A stretch of DNA of 28,695 nucleotides. Source: an uncultured Treponema sp. (GTDB lineage Bacteria > Spirochaetota > Spirochaetia > Treponematales > Treponemataceae). The notes below the pieces were generated by a model, which was given only the letters and a program-made list of their open reading frames with translations, searched no databases and was not told the DNA's origin. Below, piece by piece: positions 1-7,743 of this stretch (position 1 is its first letter; each line of letters starts with the position of its first letter). The stretch lies in NCBI GenBank assembly GCA_937923945.1, contig CALDWC010000075.1, positions 1 through 28,695 on the forward strand. Direction: 5' to 3'. Position numbers and translations under genes: made by a program.

Positions 1-107
1 CAAATCATCGTTGAAAATTGCATGCCTTTCACTTTAATTTCTCCAAGCGTTGCAGTCGGCGAAAATCCGTCATCGGTAATAAATTCTTCAAATAGCGGTT
101 CTTGCAT
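1..107 (-). CDS. Hypothetical protein, 5' end only (runs off window)
   Basis: Only the first 35 codons are present. The ATG is at 105-107 on the minus strand and the frame stays open to the window edge. The visible peptide begins MQEPLFEEFITDDGF and continues without membrane segment or signal peptide. Just upstream is a weak ribosome site (TTGAGA, about 4-6 bases before the ATG). I do not recognise the family from so short a stretch. It is read away from the Rpn-like pseudogene, so the 108-439 interval is a divergent intergenic region. Calling this a real gene is an inference from the open frame and plausible amino acid composition. Confidence 0.45.
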   Translation of the reverse strand, partial: MQEPLFEEFITDDGFSPTATLGEIKVKGMQFSTMI

Positions 108-265
108 ATTATCTCAAGGCGGCAATATGCGTTATGTTGTTTGAGTTTTTTATGGGGCCAACCAACGATGCGAATCGCGAGAACCACCGCCATGTAAAAT
201 TATGAATATAATTTTAGGAAGTCTCTCCAAACATCAGCTTTTAGCTGCTTCTCCAACGGCAGAGA

Positions 266-311
266 TCAGGTTTTATCGGCTTGGTGGATTTTAAATGCCG
301 ATAAAACCTGA
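266..311. repeat. Perfect 15-bp inverted repeat
   Basis: TCAGGTTTTATCGGC at 266-280 is followed after 16 bases by its exact reverse complement at 297-311. The transcript of either strand would fold into a 15-bp stem. It lies in the 108-439 gap between the partial minus-strand gene and the Rpn pseudogene. No U-run follows directly, so a terminator role is uncertain. It could be the tip of an older insertion. Confidence 0.6.
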
Positions 312-324
312 CGATTATTTTACG

Positions 325-351
325 CCGTTATCCGTACCGACCGGATAACGG
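325..351. repeat. 10-bp inverted repeat (hairpin or operator)
   Basis: CCGTTATCCG at 325-334 pairs exactly with CGGATAACGG at 342-351 across a 7-base loop. It sits directly beside the 15-bp inverted repeat and about 90 bases before the Rpn pseudogene start. It may be a hairpin or a protein-binding dyad. Nothing else in the gap is recognisable. Confidence 0.5.
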
Positions 352-439
352 AAATGGCGACAGATCAAACTTTTTTAATCTTTTTTCCCATAAACGATAT
401 TAAAAAAAATTTTTCACATTATATTTATTATAAAAATCG

Positions 440-1333
440 ATGGCAAAACAAAAGTACAATCGCCGTTACAACGACAGCGTTTTTGTCGATTTGTTCAGCA
501 AAGATAAATACGCAAAAGAAAATTTCCTTGTCACTGTACAACGCGCTCTTTGATGAAAACTTAGCTGATACTGAACTTATAAAAATCTCCGCCTTGAAAC
601 ACCGTTTATACCGATCCTATCAACGATGTTTCCTGCCTTGTAGACAATAAAATTATCGTGCTGGTCGAACATCAGCCTACTCTCAATGAAAACACACCCA
701 TGCGATTTCTTGAATATATCGCTCGCATTTACGAGCAAATTCAAGAGCCGCGCGCACGATATTCGCTAAAACTACAGAAGATTCCTCACCGGAATTTTTT
801 GTCTTTTACAACGGTTCAGATCCATATCCCAAAACAGCCGAGTTGAAACTTTCGAATGCGTTTTTAGAAAAACGTTCGGAGATTTCGCTTGAACTCAAAG
901 TAAAAGTTATCACTATCAATGCGGATGTAAACAGTGAGCTTTTAAAACACTGCGAAGCCTAAAGGAGTATAGTTTGTTTGTTCAAAAAGTGCGGGAAAAC
1001 ATAAACGGGATACGGAACACGGTTTTGACACAGCGATAACCGAATGTATCAAATCCGGTATCTTGAAAGAATATTGGGAACGAAAAACCAATGAGGTAAA
1101 AATATGTTTCTCTATGATTATGAAACGGATATATCGGTTCAACGGGAAGAAGCGATCGCTGAAGGCATAGAAAAAGGTAAACAAGGAGGCATTGCTCTTG
1201 GTGAAGCTCGCGGGCTTCAGCAGGGTGCGTATCAAACCAAGCTAAAAACGGCAAAATTGATGAAGCAACATCATCGATCTCAGAAATAGCTTTGATGACC
1301 GGACTTTCTCTTGAAGAAATCGAAAAATTGTAA
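440..1333 (+). pseudogene. Rpn-family transposase/nuclease (PD-(D/E)XK), multiply frameshifted
   Basis: Several frames together rebuild one protein of the Rpn/PD-(D/E)XK 'transposase' family, common in Treponema; members are recombination-promoting nucleases. The N-terminus MAKQKYNRRYNDSVFVDLF starts at ATG 440. The frame then shifts to SLYNALFDENLADTELIKI, then to VDNKIIVLVEHQPTLNENT with RFLEYIARIYEQ, then to FVFYNGSDPYP with AELKLSNAFLEKRSEISLEL, and later to MFLYDYETDISVQREEAIAEG (from 1104). The usual tail GLSLEEIEKL ends at TAA 1331-1333. The core HQPTLNENTPMRFLEY corresponds to the family's E-h-Q-type nuclease motif, here with H. At least five frameshifts or stops mean it is dead. The many frame changes argue against a single sequencing error. 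Confidence 0.8.
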
Positions 1334-1343
1334 TTATAAATAA

Positions 1344-1385
1344 AGCATCTTGCAAAAATATCATGGCAAGCTTTTGTAAGATGCT
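1344..1385. terminator. Stem-loop between convergent genes, probable bidirectional terminator
   Basis: AGCATCTTGCAAAA at 1344-1357 pairs with TTTTGTAAGATGCT at 1372-1385 with a single G-T wobble, leaving a 14-base loop. It lies 11 bases after the Rpn stop and 37 bases beyond the stop of the minus-strand gene at 1422. No long U-run follows, so termination is inferred from position and stem strength. Confidence 0.5.
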
Positions 1386-1421
1386 CCGATTTTGTGCATC
1401 GGCAATAATCAATCCGAATAC

Positions 1422-1736
1422 TTATACCAAAAACATGCTGTTTTTAGAATGAGAGGTTTTTTCATATTTTTGCCCGGCACAAAAGCTTTCAAACGCTGCC
1501 GCAAAATTTTGTGAAAAATACTGAGCAAAACCGATTAGACCGGGTTGATAACGTGCAATAATCAGCTCCAGCTGCACAAAAAACACACTTAAAAACTCAG
1601 TCTTCGTCTGTGCATCAAACGCATACACTTCATCATAACGAAAAAACAACACCACTTTCAACTGTTCTAACAAAGCAACCTTTTCATTTTTGTTGGCTGC
1701 TACATACGACTCATAAAACTTGTTATAATCAAACAT
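1422..1736 (-). CDS. Hypothetical protein, 104 aa
   Basis: A real gene is indicated by a very good ribosome site: TAAGGAGT five bases before the ATG at 1734-1736 on the minus strand. The protein begins MFDYNKFYESYVAANKNEKV and is mostly helical, with an aromatic-rich middle. It has no signal peptide and no clear membrane span. I do not recognise a family. The last residues (KTSHSKNSMFLV) are of poorer quality than the rest, so the gene may be the N-terminal part of a longer ancestor truncated at its 3' end. It converges on the Rpn pseudogene, and both end near the stem-loop at 1344-1385. Expression looks likely; function is unknown. Confidence 0.6.
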   Translation of the reverse strand: MFDYNKFYESYVAANKNEKVALLEQLKVVLFFRYDEVYAFDAQTKTEFLSVFFVQLELIIARYQPGLIGFAQYFSQNFAAAFESFCAGQKYEKTSHSKNSMFLV

Positions 1737-1940
1737 TTTATACTCCTTACTTTAAACTACGGTTTAATAAAAAAACAATTAACTTAATTTTTGTTAAGGT
1801 TTTGAGATGTAGGTTTGATCAATATACATAAAAAAATTTTCAAAAGGTTGCTCAAGCATGTATATACAATGAAAATTTTGGACTAGAGTTATAATTGAAG
1901 AGGCTTTTTCAATGAAGCAAAAAGATAAAGAATACTTAGA
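1737..1940. other. Gene-free stretch with a possible coding relic
   Basis: No intact gene is visible. On the plus strand a frame that includes MKQKDKEYLE (from ATG 1912) runs straight into the repeat copy beginning near 1941. The 64-codon open frame at 1912-2106 is therefore mostly repeat sequence and is not called as a gene. The AT-rich part at 1740-1800 is upstream of the minus-strand gene at 1422-1736 and presumably holds its promoter, but I could not fix -35 and -10 boxes. Confidence 0.4.
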
Positions 1941-2385
1941 AAGGCACCGATTAATCCATTCGATAATGAGGGCATCTCTAAAAACTGATGTTTTTAAAAG
2001 ACTACTTTTCAATGCCCACTTTAAAATCGTTGTTTCGCAAATGTTCCTTAAAATTCAGCGAATGAGTGAACATCAAAGCCTTGCAGCTTTGTCCTGCACG
2101 GAATAAGCTGCCCCTTGTATCGTATCTGAAACATAGCCTATGTTTCTCCAAGAATCTAGCCTATATTTCTATAGAAATATAGGCTAGATTTCTCTTTTAC
2201 TATACACTAAACGTTAACTCCATTCATATCGTATTACAGGATACCGTACCAACATAGTACCGGACACATTACGAGCGCAATACAGGATATACGCTAGACT
2301 ATACCGAGACACGATTAAGTACTATGCAGCGGCTCTTTTTAAGGAAGCAATGTTAAACGGCGTCAAGCCTTTAATCAGCGTTTAC
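1941..2385 (-). repeat. MITE-like structured repeat, copy 1 (reverse, diverged, with inserted segment)
   Basis: Read on the minus strand this matches the repeat family. The right tip (GGCACCGATTAATCC, then GAGGGCATCTCTAAAAACT) is at 1943-1998, the middle (GTTTCGCAAATGTTC, GCCCACTTTAAAAT) at about 2014-2045, and the left tip (GTAAACGCTGATTAAAGG, GACGCCGTTTAAC) at 2352-2385. About 270 bases with two palindromes separate the middle and left parts, unlike the compact copies. The left tip touches the TAG stop of the TPR gene (2385-2387). Confidence 0.7.
2128..2190. repeat. Two adjacent palindromes, one perfect over 38 bp
   Basis: Positions 2153-2190 form an uninterrupted perfect palindrome (19 bp arms, centre TATA, arms beginning AATCTAGCCTATATTTC). 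Just before it, GAAACATAG (2128-2136) and CTATGTTTC (2138-2146) form a second dyad around one base. The unit TAGCCTATRTTTCT occurs in both, 23 bases apart, so the long palindrome may have grown from the short one. It lies inside repeat copy 1. Confidence 0.75.
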
Positions 2386-4367
2386 TATTGGCTCTTTCTA
2401 ATTTCTTTTAGCTGCTGTAACAAAATCGGCTGCTGATTATTGAGATTGATAAAATCGGCTTGTTCTTTGGATTCGTCGTTGGTGACGGCGATGCACCAAT
2501 CTTTTTCGTTAACCCGATCGTAAAAACCGGCACGTCGGAATGTTCCCGCCGTTAAGTCTTCTTCGGAGCGAGCGGGTACAAAAGTCCCCAACACGGATGC
2601 TTCATCGTAGATAATTCCGATGCCGTCTTTTGCAAAGTTTAAAGTGCCGTCTTCAATAATGACAAATTCCATATTTTCAAAATTGCCGTCATTCTTTCCC
2701 AAGTCGATTAAAAGATTACTCATATTCCGCTTGATGATTTTTGCAGTATACGGCATCGAGGCGCTAAGCATATCGGAAAGGCGCAGCAGCGCGTTTGCGT
2801 AGCGGTCATTACCCGAACGGAACACCGTGAAGGTTTTCGCAAGCGAACCAGTGCGTGACACATACAGCGCGAGAACAAGTTTGATTTCACGCGGCGTTTC
2901 ATCGAGGTGCAAGATGCCGAAATAATCGCTTTCCTCGGTTCGGGCTTTTTTGAACGCCTGCGCATACGTTACCGGACTATCGTTGTAGTAGTTGATTTTA
3001 AAACGGCGGTTGTATTCAATAATTTCAGCGGTCATTTTCGTGGCAATTTTTTCCGCTTCGGGGTGCAGAACATTCGCCGAATTTTGTTCATAAAAAAGCG
3101 CAATCGAAATATGCTGCTTCGATAAGTAAAGCGGATTGATTCCCCACGTACTTTGGAGCGATGACGAAAGAAGTTTTCCGTATGCTTCAACGGCATCGTT
3201 GACCTTTGTATTACTTTTTGTGATCGACTGAATAAATTGCAGCTGTTCCAGATATCGTTCATAGTAACCTTGTCGTAAGAGGAGCTTTGCGTACTCAAAG
3301 CGTGCATCGGTATTGTACGGATACACGCGCAAAGCTTGGCGATATTCGTAAATTGCCGGTACAATATGGTTGAGGTTGGCAAAGGTGCGGGCTTTTTTTT
3401 CATGAAATTCAGCGAGCTGCTTTCGATAGATGTCTTCATAGTTTAAGTTTTTAATGGCAATGTTTTCCAAAAGGCTGCGCATAATTTCATTGTTCGGTTC
3501 AATCGAAACTCCGACTTTCGCAGCCTGCAAAGCCGCTTTATAGTTATCCTGTTTTAAATTGCTCAAAGTTTTTAAATACCACGCATCTGCCAAATTCCGG
3601 TTTGAACTTAACCGCTCATCGGCGAGTTTAATCGCTTCGCTGTACCGTCCCTGCGCATACAGCACCGTTGATAAAAGCCGTTGTGCTTTATCCATATCCG
3701 GCGAAAGTTTCAAGGCGGCACGCAAACGAGCTTCCGCAGTTTCGGTGTCATTTTCCAGTGCGTCCATATAAGCGGCAAAATAATGCACGTCCGCGTTATC
3801 GCCGTGATACTTCAACGCCTGCTGGATGTAGTTTTTCGCGGATGCTTTGTCGCCTTCGGAAAAACTCAGAAGTGCGAGCGACAAAAGCGCTTTCCGGTTT
3901 TCGCCCTGCCGTGCAAGGGCAGCTTTATACAATTCGGTTGCGGTAATGAGCTTTCCGGAACTGACTTCGATTTCCGCTAAACCGAAACGGGCATCCACGT
4001 CGTTCGGCGCCGTTTGGAGAACTTCGTTGAATAATTCCTGCGCTTGGTTTAAATCGCCCATGCCGATTAAAATAAAACCTTGCAGATTTTTTAATTCCGT
4101 TGAATTGGTTTTATATCGCAAAGCTTTTTGGGCGTAATCCAAGGCTTGATCGTATTCATCCAATTCGTAAAAGCATTCCGCCAATCCTTGAAACACCAGA
4201 TTGTAAGACGGATTTTCAATCAAAGCGGTTTTGTAGCATTCAATTGCGCCGTACCAGTCTCCCCGCATTTGAAGTTTTTTTCCGTCTTCATAGAGTTGGA
4301 GTGCATTTCCAAAAAGGCTAAAGCTCAAAACACAAAAAAGCAGCAGACTCAAAAAAAGTTTTTTCAC
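2385..4367 (-). CDS. Secreted TPR-repeat protein, 660 aa
   Basis: An N-terminal signal peptide (MKKLFLSLLLFCVLSFSLFG) is followed by about ten tetratricopeptide repeats (roughly residues 22-370), recognisable by patterns such as GDWYGAIECYKTALIENPSY and ALDYAQKALRYKTN. A C-terminal domain (about 410-650) of unknown fold contains EIKLVLALYVSRTGSLAKTF. TPR arrays mediate protein-protein contacts; this one would act in the periplasm or at the outer membrane. The start is GTG at 4365-4367, chosen because GAGGAGAAATTT precedes it at good spacing and the signal peptide begins there. It appears monocistronic. A structured repeat begins exactly at its stop codon. Large secreted TPR proteins are usual in Treponema; partner and function are unknown. 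Confidence 0.88.
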   Translation of the reverse strand: MKKLFLSLLLFCVLSFSLFGNALQLYEDGKKLQMRGDWYGAIECYKTALIENPSYNLVFQGLAECFYELDEYDQALDYAQKALRYKTNSTELKNLQGFILIGMGDLNQAQELFNEVLQTAPNDVDARFGLAEIEVSSGKLITATELYKAALARQGENRKALLSLALLSFSEGDKASAKNYIQQALKYHGDNADVHYFAAYMDALENDTETAEARLRAALKLSPDMDKAQRLLSTVLYAQGRYSEAIKLADERLSSNRNLADAWYLKTLSNLKQDNYKAALQAAKVGVSIEPNNEIMRSLLENIAIKNLNYEDIYRKQLAEFHEKKARTFANLNHIVPAIYEYRQALRVYPYNTDARFEYAKLLLRQGYYERYLEQLQFIQSITKSNTKVNDAVEAYGKLLSSSLQSTWGINPLYLSKQHISIALFYEQNSANVLHPEAEKIATKMTAEIIEYNRRFKINYYNDSPVTYAQAFKKARTEESDYFGILHLDETPREIKLVLALYVSRTGSLAKTFTVFRSGNDRYANALLRLSDMLSASMPYTAKIIKRNMSNLLIDLGKNDGNFENMEFVIIEDGTLNFAKDGIGIIYDEASVLGTFVPARSEEDLTAGTFRRAGFYDRVNEKDWCIAVTNDESKEQADFINLNNQQPILLQQLKEIRKSQ

Positions 4368-4442
4368 AAATTTCTCCTCGTAGCGGACGAGTCCCCTCGT
4401 ATTTTATAAACAAATAAAAAAGCGCTTTGTTACGGGCGGCAC

Positions 4443-4495
4443 ATTTTGCCGAAATTCCATAAATGATTGCACTTTTCTTTAATAATCGGCAAAAT
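4443..4495. repeat. 10-bp perfect inverted repeat with long loop
   Basis: ATTTTGCCGA at 4443-4452 is mirrored by TCGGCAAAAT at 4486-4495, with 33 bases between. It is about 75 bases upstream of the TPR gene's GTG start, in the gap between that gene and the LRAT operon. It could be an operator or a hairpin. Evidence is limited to the symmetry. Confidence 0.35.
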
Positions 4496-4548
4496 CAGGG
4501 GATGAAGTTACGGTTTTATTTTATGAAAATAGAGCGCGAATACACCGG

Positions 4549-4576
4549 TTTTGCTGAGGAATTAATCAGCCGCAAA
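4549..4576 (-). terminator. Stem-loop after the AAA+/LRAT operon, possible terminator
   Basis: TTTTGCTGA (4549-4557) and TCAGCCGCAAAA (4565-4576) can pair with a small bulge, about 8-10 bases past the LRAT stop codon. There is no long U-run on the minus strand, so it is a weak terminator candidate placed mainly by position. Confidence 0.35.
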
Positions 4577-4584
4577 AGTATTGT

Positions 4585-5307
4585 CTATTTCAGAATAATC
4601 ATATTTTTATCACCGAAAAGTTCTTGCAAAGCCGTATCAAGTTTTTCCGGTTCGTACTGGATAAAATTATTATCGGTTGTATTTTTTTCTTTATCATACA
4701 GGCAAAGGATAATGCGCGTCTCTTTTTTCAGTACGACGGCAAGCATATCGTTGTTTTCGCTTAATTTTTGTACAACCGCATCTTGCTTGAAAAACCGCAG
4801 TACTTCTTCAAAGCTAAGAAACGGTACTTTTTTTACCGGAGCGTTCGGCAAGGCTTGTAACCTTGCATTGCCGCCAAATAGTTCATGGTAAATTTCATTG
4901 AGCGTATCTTTGAGGGAAGGGCTAATGCTGTCACAAAATGCAAACGCATTTTCAACTTGTTGCGAGTAGGAAACTCCGAGTTTACACCAAAGGGCAAAAT
5001 GCTCACAGTTATTCGTAATCAAATTGTAAGCCCGTTCACCTAAACGAGAGCGGGCGCGGGCGATCGTTTCTTCCGGTGAAAAAATTGTATGCGTTTTGCA
5101 AAACGATTCGCTGAATGTTCCGATGATAAAATCATGCCCGCCCGCAAAGCGGGTGAGCGTTGTTTCGTGAATGGAAATATCGCTATCCCAGTCATCGGTT
5201 TGTCCCGCATATTGAATCACTTTTCCATCGCCGATATAAACGCCGTAGTGCTTATAAAGCCCTCGATCAATAATCAAAATATCTGCGGGATCCGGATTAT
5301 TTTTCAT
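4585..5307 (-). CDS. LRAT-like (NlpC/P60 superfamily) protein with C-terminal shared module
   Basis: Residues about 5-125 carry the signature of LRAT-type thiol acyltransferases/hydrolases, a permuted branch of the NlpC/P60 fold. There is an H-box KHYGVYIGDGKVIQYAG with His20, and the NC motif NNCEHFALW with the likely nucleophile Cys101. The position commonly His in VIHYAG is Gln32 here. Family members act on acyl-lipid or acyl-enzyme bonds; the substrate is unknown. Residues about 165-240 form a separate module (FFKQDAVVQKLSENNDML to FGDKNMIILK) that also ends the two preceding gene products. There is no signal peptide, so it is probably cytosolic. AAGGGG precedes the ATG. It is the last gene of the operon, 22 bases after its neighbour. 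Fusion of an enzyme domain to the shared module suggests the module recruits it to the operon's machinery (inference). Confidence 0.85.
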   Translation of the reverse strand: MKNNPDPADILIIDRGLYKHYGVYIGDGKVIQYAGQTDDWDSDISIHETTLTRFAGGHDFIIGTFSESFCKTHTIFSPEETIARARSRLGERAYNLITNNCEHFALWCKLGVSYSQQVENAFAFCDSISPSLKDTLNEIYHELFGGNARLQALPNAPVKKVPFLSFEEVLRFFKQDAVVQKLSENNDMLAVVLKKETRIILCLYDKEKNTTDNNFIQYEPEKLDTALQELFGDKNMIILK

Positions 5308-5329
5308 AAAAACCCCTTTTTGAAGTTGT

Positions 5330-5677
5330 CTATGTAAGGACGATCATTGCCTTATCACCGAAAAGTGTTTCCAAATCGGCATCCAAATTTTTATACCGGT
5401 ATGACATAAATTCACTTTCAATTTTTTCGGTTTCGGAATTGTAGCAGCACAAGACGACAACTTTTTTGTTTGCATCTTTTACAGCGACGGGCAGCAAATT
5501 GTTATTTTCCTGTAATTTTGTCACAACATTCGGGCGCTTAAAAAACGCAATGACCGTCTCGGCAGTCAGTGTTTCAACCTTTACTGATGGTATACCTTTC
5601 TTTACATTATAGTAAACGACAACGATTGCTGAAACCGCAACAACGGCAATACCGATAATAATTTTAACTGCAAGCAT
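5330..5677 (-). CDS. Small membrane-anchored protein with shared C-terminal module, 115 aa
   Basis: The N-terminus is a single hydrophobic helix (about residues 4-22, IIIGIAVVAVSAIVVVYY) followed by a basic stretch, so the C-terminal part probably faces the cytoplasm. Residues 40-115 align with the tails of the LRAT protein and the 113-aa neighbour: AFFKRPNVVTKLQENNNLL, a V-V-V-L-C-C-Y strand, and the closing FGDKAMIVLT. The ribosome site GGAGA lies six bases before the ATG. It is flanked by 14- and 22-base gaps, so it is co-transcribed. I do not recognise a named domain. A role as a membrane anchor or partner presenting the same module is inference. Confidence 0.75.
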   Translation of the reverse strand: MLAVKIIIGIAVVAVSAIVVVYYNVKKGIPSVKVETLTAETVIAFFKRPNVVTKLQENNNLLPVAVKDANKKVVVLCCYNSETEKIESEFMSYRYKNLDADLETLFGDKAMIVLT

Positions 5678-5691
5678 AGTTTTCTCCGATT

Positions 5692-6033
5692 TTAGTGAAG
5701 CACGATCATGGCTTTATCGCCGAACCTATCAGCCGTTTCGTCATCCAGCTCATACGCTTCGATTCCGAGTGCCGAAGTTTCACAATCGACAAGCGTTTCG
5801 CTTTCCTTGTTATATAAACAGTTGATAACTCGATAATTTCCATTTTCAAGATTATCCTTGATAACCACCGCGATATTATTTTTATCTTCTTCAAGTTTAT
5901 GTAATATCGCAGGATCCTTAAAAAACGAAACAATGTTATTAAAAAAATTTACGATTTTAAGAAGTATCTTTTTAATAAACTCCCAAATTTCCAGTGCCAT
6001 TTGGACAATGTCATCCCATAGTTCTTCCACCAT
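5692..6033 (-). CDS. Small protein with shared C-terminal module, 113 aa
   Basis: An amphipathic or weakly hydrophobic N-terminal helix (about residues 5-35, with IKKILLKIVNFFNNIVSFF) leads into the shared module. That module has FFKDPAILHKLEEDKNNIAV, the VINCLYNKE strand and the terminal FGDKAMIVLH. Compared with its neighbours it carries a short insertion (NLENGNYR) before the VINCLY strand. TAGGAGAAAAAT precedes the ATG. It starts 9 bases after the upstream stop, so translation is probably coupled. No catalytic motif is visible. The helix could lie on a membrane surface. Function is unknown. Confidence 0.75.
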   Translation of the reverse strand: MVEELWDDIVQMALEIWEFIKKILLKIVNFFNNIVSFFKDPAILHKLEEDKNNIAVVIKDNLENGNYRVINCLYNKESETLVDCETSALGIEAYELDDETADRFGDKAMIVLH

Positions 6034-6042
6034 ATTTTTCTC

Positions 6043-6429
6043 CTATTTCAAAATTAAAAGATCTTTCCCCTGAAGCTGCTCTTTTAAAGTTTTATCAATC
6101 ATATTTGTGTGAAAAAGTTTATACTTTTCCGTCATGCCTAAAAGCGGCTTACCGTTTTTATCCCAAAAAAACAAATGATATTCTTCAGCGCTTTTACTTT
6201 TAAATAAGCAAGCTGCAGAATGCTTTTGAGGATTGATATTTTCTTTTGCCCATTTGACAATCATTTCAAAAGTGAGCACATCGACATCCTCTTTTTCATA
6301 GTTCCACGCGGTTTGAATTTTTTTCCCTAATTCCAGTTTGCCGATTTCTTTCAGCATCTCCGAAATTTTTTCAGAAATTTTCGTTTCCAGTGTTTCAAGT
6401 GTATCTTGTACATCATCATCTATATTCAT
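6043..6429 (-). CDS. Small cytosolic protein, diverged member of the module family, 128 aa
   Basis: The first 45 residues are charged and helical (DDVQDTLETLETKISEKISE). The second half alternates strands (SAACLFKSKSAEEYHLFFWD) and ends LKEQLQGKDLLILK, which resembles the FGDKxMIILK ending of its neighbours but is more diverged. Its ATG overlaps the AAA+ stop codon as ATGA, and the ribosome site GGAGGAG lies within the 3' end of the ATPase gene. The two products are therefore likely made in a fixed ratio and may bind each other. I recognise no named domain. Confidence 0.72.
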   Translation of the reverse strand: MNIDDDVQDTLETLETKISEKISEMLKEIGKLELGKKIQTAWNYEKEDVDVLTFEMIVKWAKENINPQKHSAACLFKSKSAEEYHLFFWDKNGKPLLGMTEKYKLFHTNMIDKTLKEQLQGKDLLILK

Positions 6430-7724
6430 CTTTTACTCCTCCGGTTTTTTATAACTTTGTAATCTTTGTTTTTCAGTTTATGCTGTATGCTTTTTTCCAT
6501 ACTTTCTTTTTTTTCTTCCATCTTTTTATGCTCGTCATCTCGTCTTTTTTTATCTTGTGTAAAAACTTCGATAAACATGTCTTGCGTTAATTTTTCTGCA
6601 TTCGAAGCGGCCGCAGTTACTAACGTGTTCCGCACAAGATTTTTTAATTGTCGCGGTGAAAGCCCTTCAGAAAATTTCCCCAGTGTTTGCCAAAACCTAT
6701 CCTGTAATGGCGGTTTTTCAAAAGGTGCTTTTTCAGGAATATGTTTATCAATAATTTTAATCCGTAAATCCGCATCCGGTAATTCAAAGCGGATATGTTT
6801 TAATATTCTGCTTTCAAACGCCTTGTCATAATTCTCTTTTAGGTTTGAAGCAAATATGGTAATGATGTCATAGCTTTCCAACAAGATGAGCATTTGGCTG
6901 CGAAGTGAATTGATTGCTTGATCGGAACTCGATGATACGCTGGTGATTCGCTTTCCTAAAAATGAATCCGCCTCATCAAAGAATAAAACCGAATTTGTTT
7001 CCTTCGCCTTTTTGAAAGCCGCAACTAAATTTTTCGGTGCATCGCCGACAAACTTCGATTCAATATCCGAATAGTTCAAAGGTAAAAACGGCAAGTTTAA
7101 TTCGTTCGCAATTCCGTGTGCCGCCATTGTTTTTCCCGTTCCCGGCGGTCCGTACAAATTGATAACCGTGCGGGCAACCGGATCGACTTCGGCAAAGCCC
7201 CATTTGTTATAGATTAAATCTTGGCTTTGTATCAGTGTGAGTACTTCGCGAAGTTCCCACATCGTTGCGTTCGGCAATACCAACTGCGAAAGTTTATAGC
7301 GCGGTTTCACCGGCTCGACATTGAGAACATTTTCATTTTGGCGGCTTTGGTGTCCTTGCTCATGCGACTTGTTTTCCGTTTTTATCGGTTTTGTGAGTTG
7401 TGGTTCTGCCGTTAATACAAGTGCTATTTTTTTCTCTTTTAATAGCTCAATTTTATTTTTTACCAAAGTATCAACCATTGCAATAAAAACCGACCATTGT
7501 ATATCGGTATTGTTGCTTTTCTTTTCCCGTTCATTCAAGCAGTGCGTAAATGCACGCTCTTCCGACCAATTCTTTACATTATAATAGAATGTGCAGTTGA
7601 TATTTTCTATTTCTGCAAGATTCTGCCTTTTTTCAAGATAGGCTTCGTATATCGAAATACTCAAAGCGTCAATATCCTGATAGTCATCCGTCTTGTTTTT
7701 GTGTTCAATCGTAAACTTTGCCAT
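6426..7724 (-). CDS. AAA+ ATPase (Vps4/CDC48-like), 432 aa
   Basis: A single AAA module occupies about residues 150-375: Walker A GPPGTGKT (192-199), Walker B VLFFDEAD (246-253), sensor 1 FASN (291-294), candidate arginine fingers R306/R312 in ESRILKHIRF, and sensor 2 GLSPRQLKNLV. The first 110 residues form an unrecognised N-domain, joined by a polar linker (110-140) to the ATPase. The tail (390-432) is a highly charged helix. Classic AAA proteins of this type form hexamers that thread or remodel protein substrates. No protease domain is fused, so it should act as an unfoldase or disassembly motor. It starts 19 bases after the DUF1232 gene and overlaps the next gene by four bases. The targets may be the small proteins that share the C-terminal module (inference). 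Confidence 0.9.
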   Translation of the reverse strand: MAKFTIEHKNKTDDYQDIDALSISIYEAYLEKRQNLAEIENINCTFYYNVKNWSEERAFTHCLNEREKKSNNTDIQWSVFIAMVDTLVKNKIELLKEKKIALVLTAEPQLTKPIKTENKSHEQGHQSRQNENVLNVEPVKPRYKLSQLVLPNATMWELREVLTLIQSQDLIYNKWGFAEVDPVARTVINLYGPPGTGKTMAAHGIANELNLPFLPLNYSDIESKFVGDAPKNLVAAFKKAKETNSVLFFDEADSFLGKRITSVSSSSDQAINSLRSQMLILLESYDIITIFASNLKENYDKAFESRILKHIRFELPDADLRIKIIDKHIPEKAPFEKPPLQDRFWQTLGKFSEGLSPRQLKNLVRNTLVTAAASNAEKLTQDMFIEVFTQDKKRRDDEHKKMEEKKESMEKSIQHKLKNKDYKVIKNRRSKR

Positions 7725-7743
7725 AAACTTTTACACTCCGCCG

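Noticed and set aside
216..262. Possible seventh repeat copy (GGAAGTCTCTCCAAACATCAG-like segment)
   Set aside because: It resembles the inner hairpin of the long repeat form only loosely and has no recognisable tips; similarity may be chance.
1912..2106. 64-codon plus-strand open frame starting MKQKDKEYLERHRL
   Set aside because: From about 1941 the sequence is repeat copy 1 in reverse, so most of the frame is repeat DNA and not a gene.
3032..3439. 135-codon minus-strand open frame
   Set aside because: It is an out-of-frame shadow of the 660-aa TPR gene on the same strand, with no ribosome site or family resemblance.
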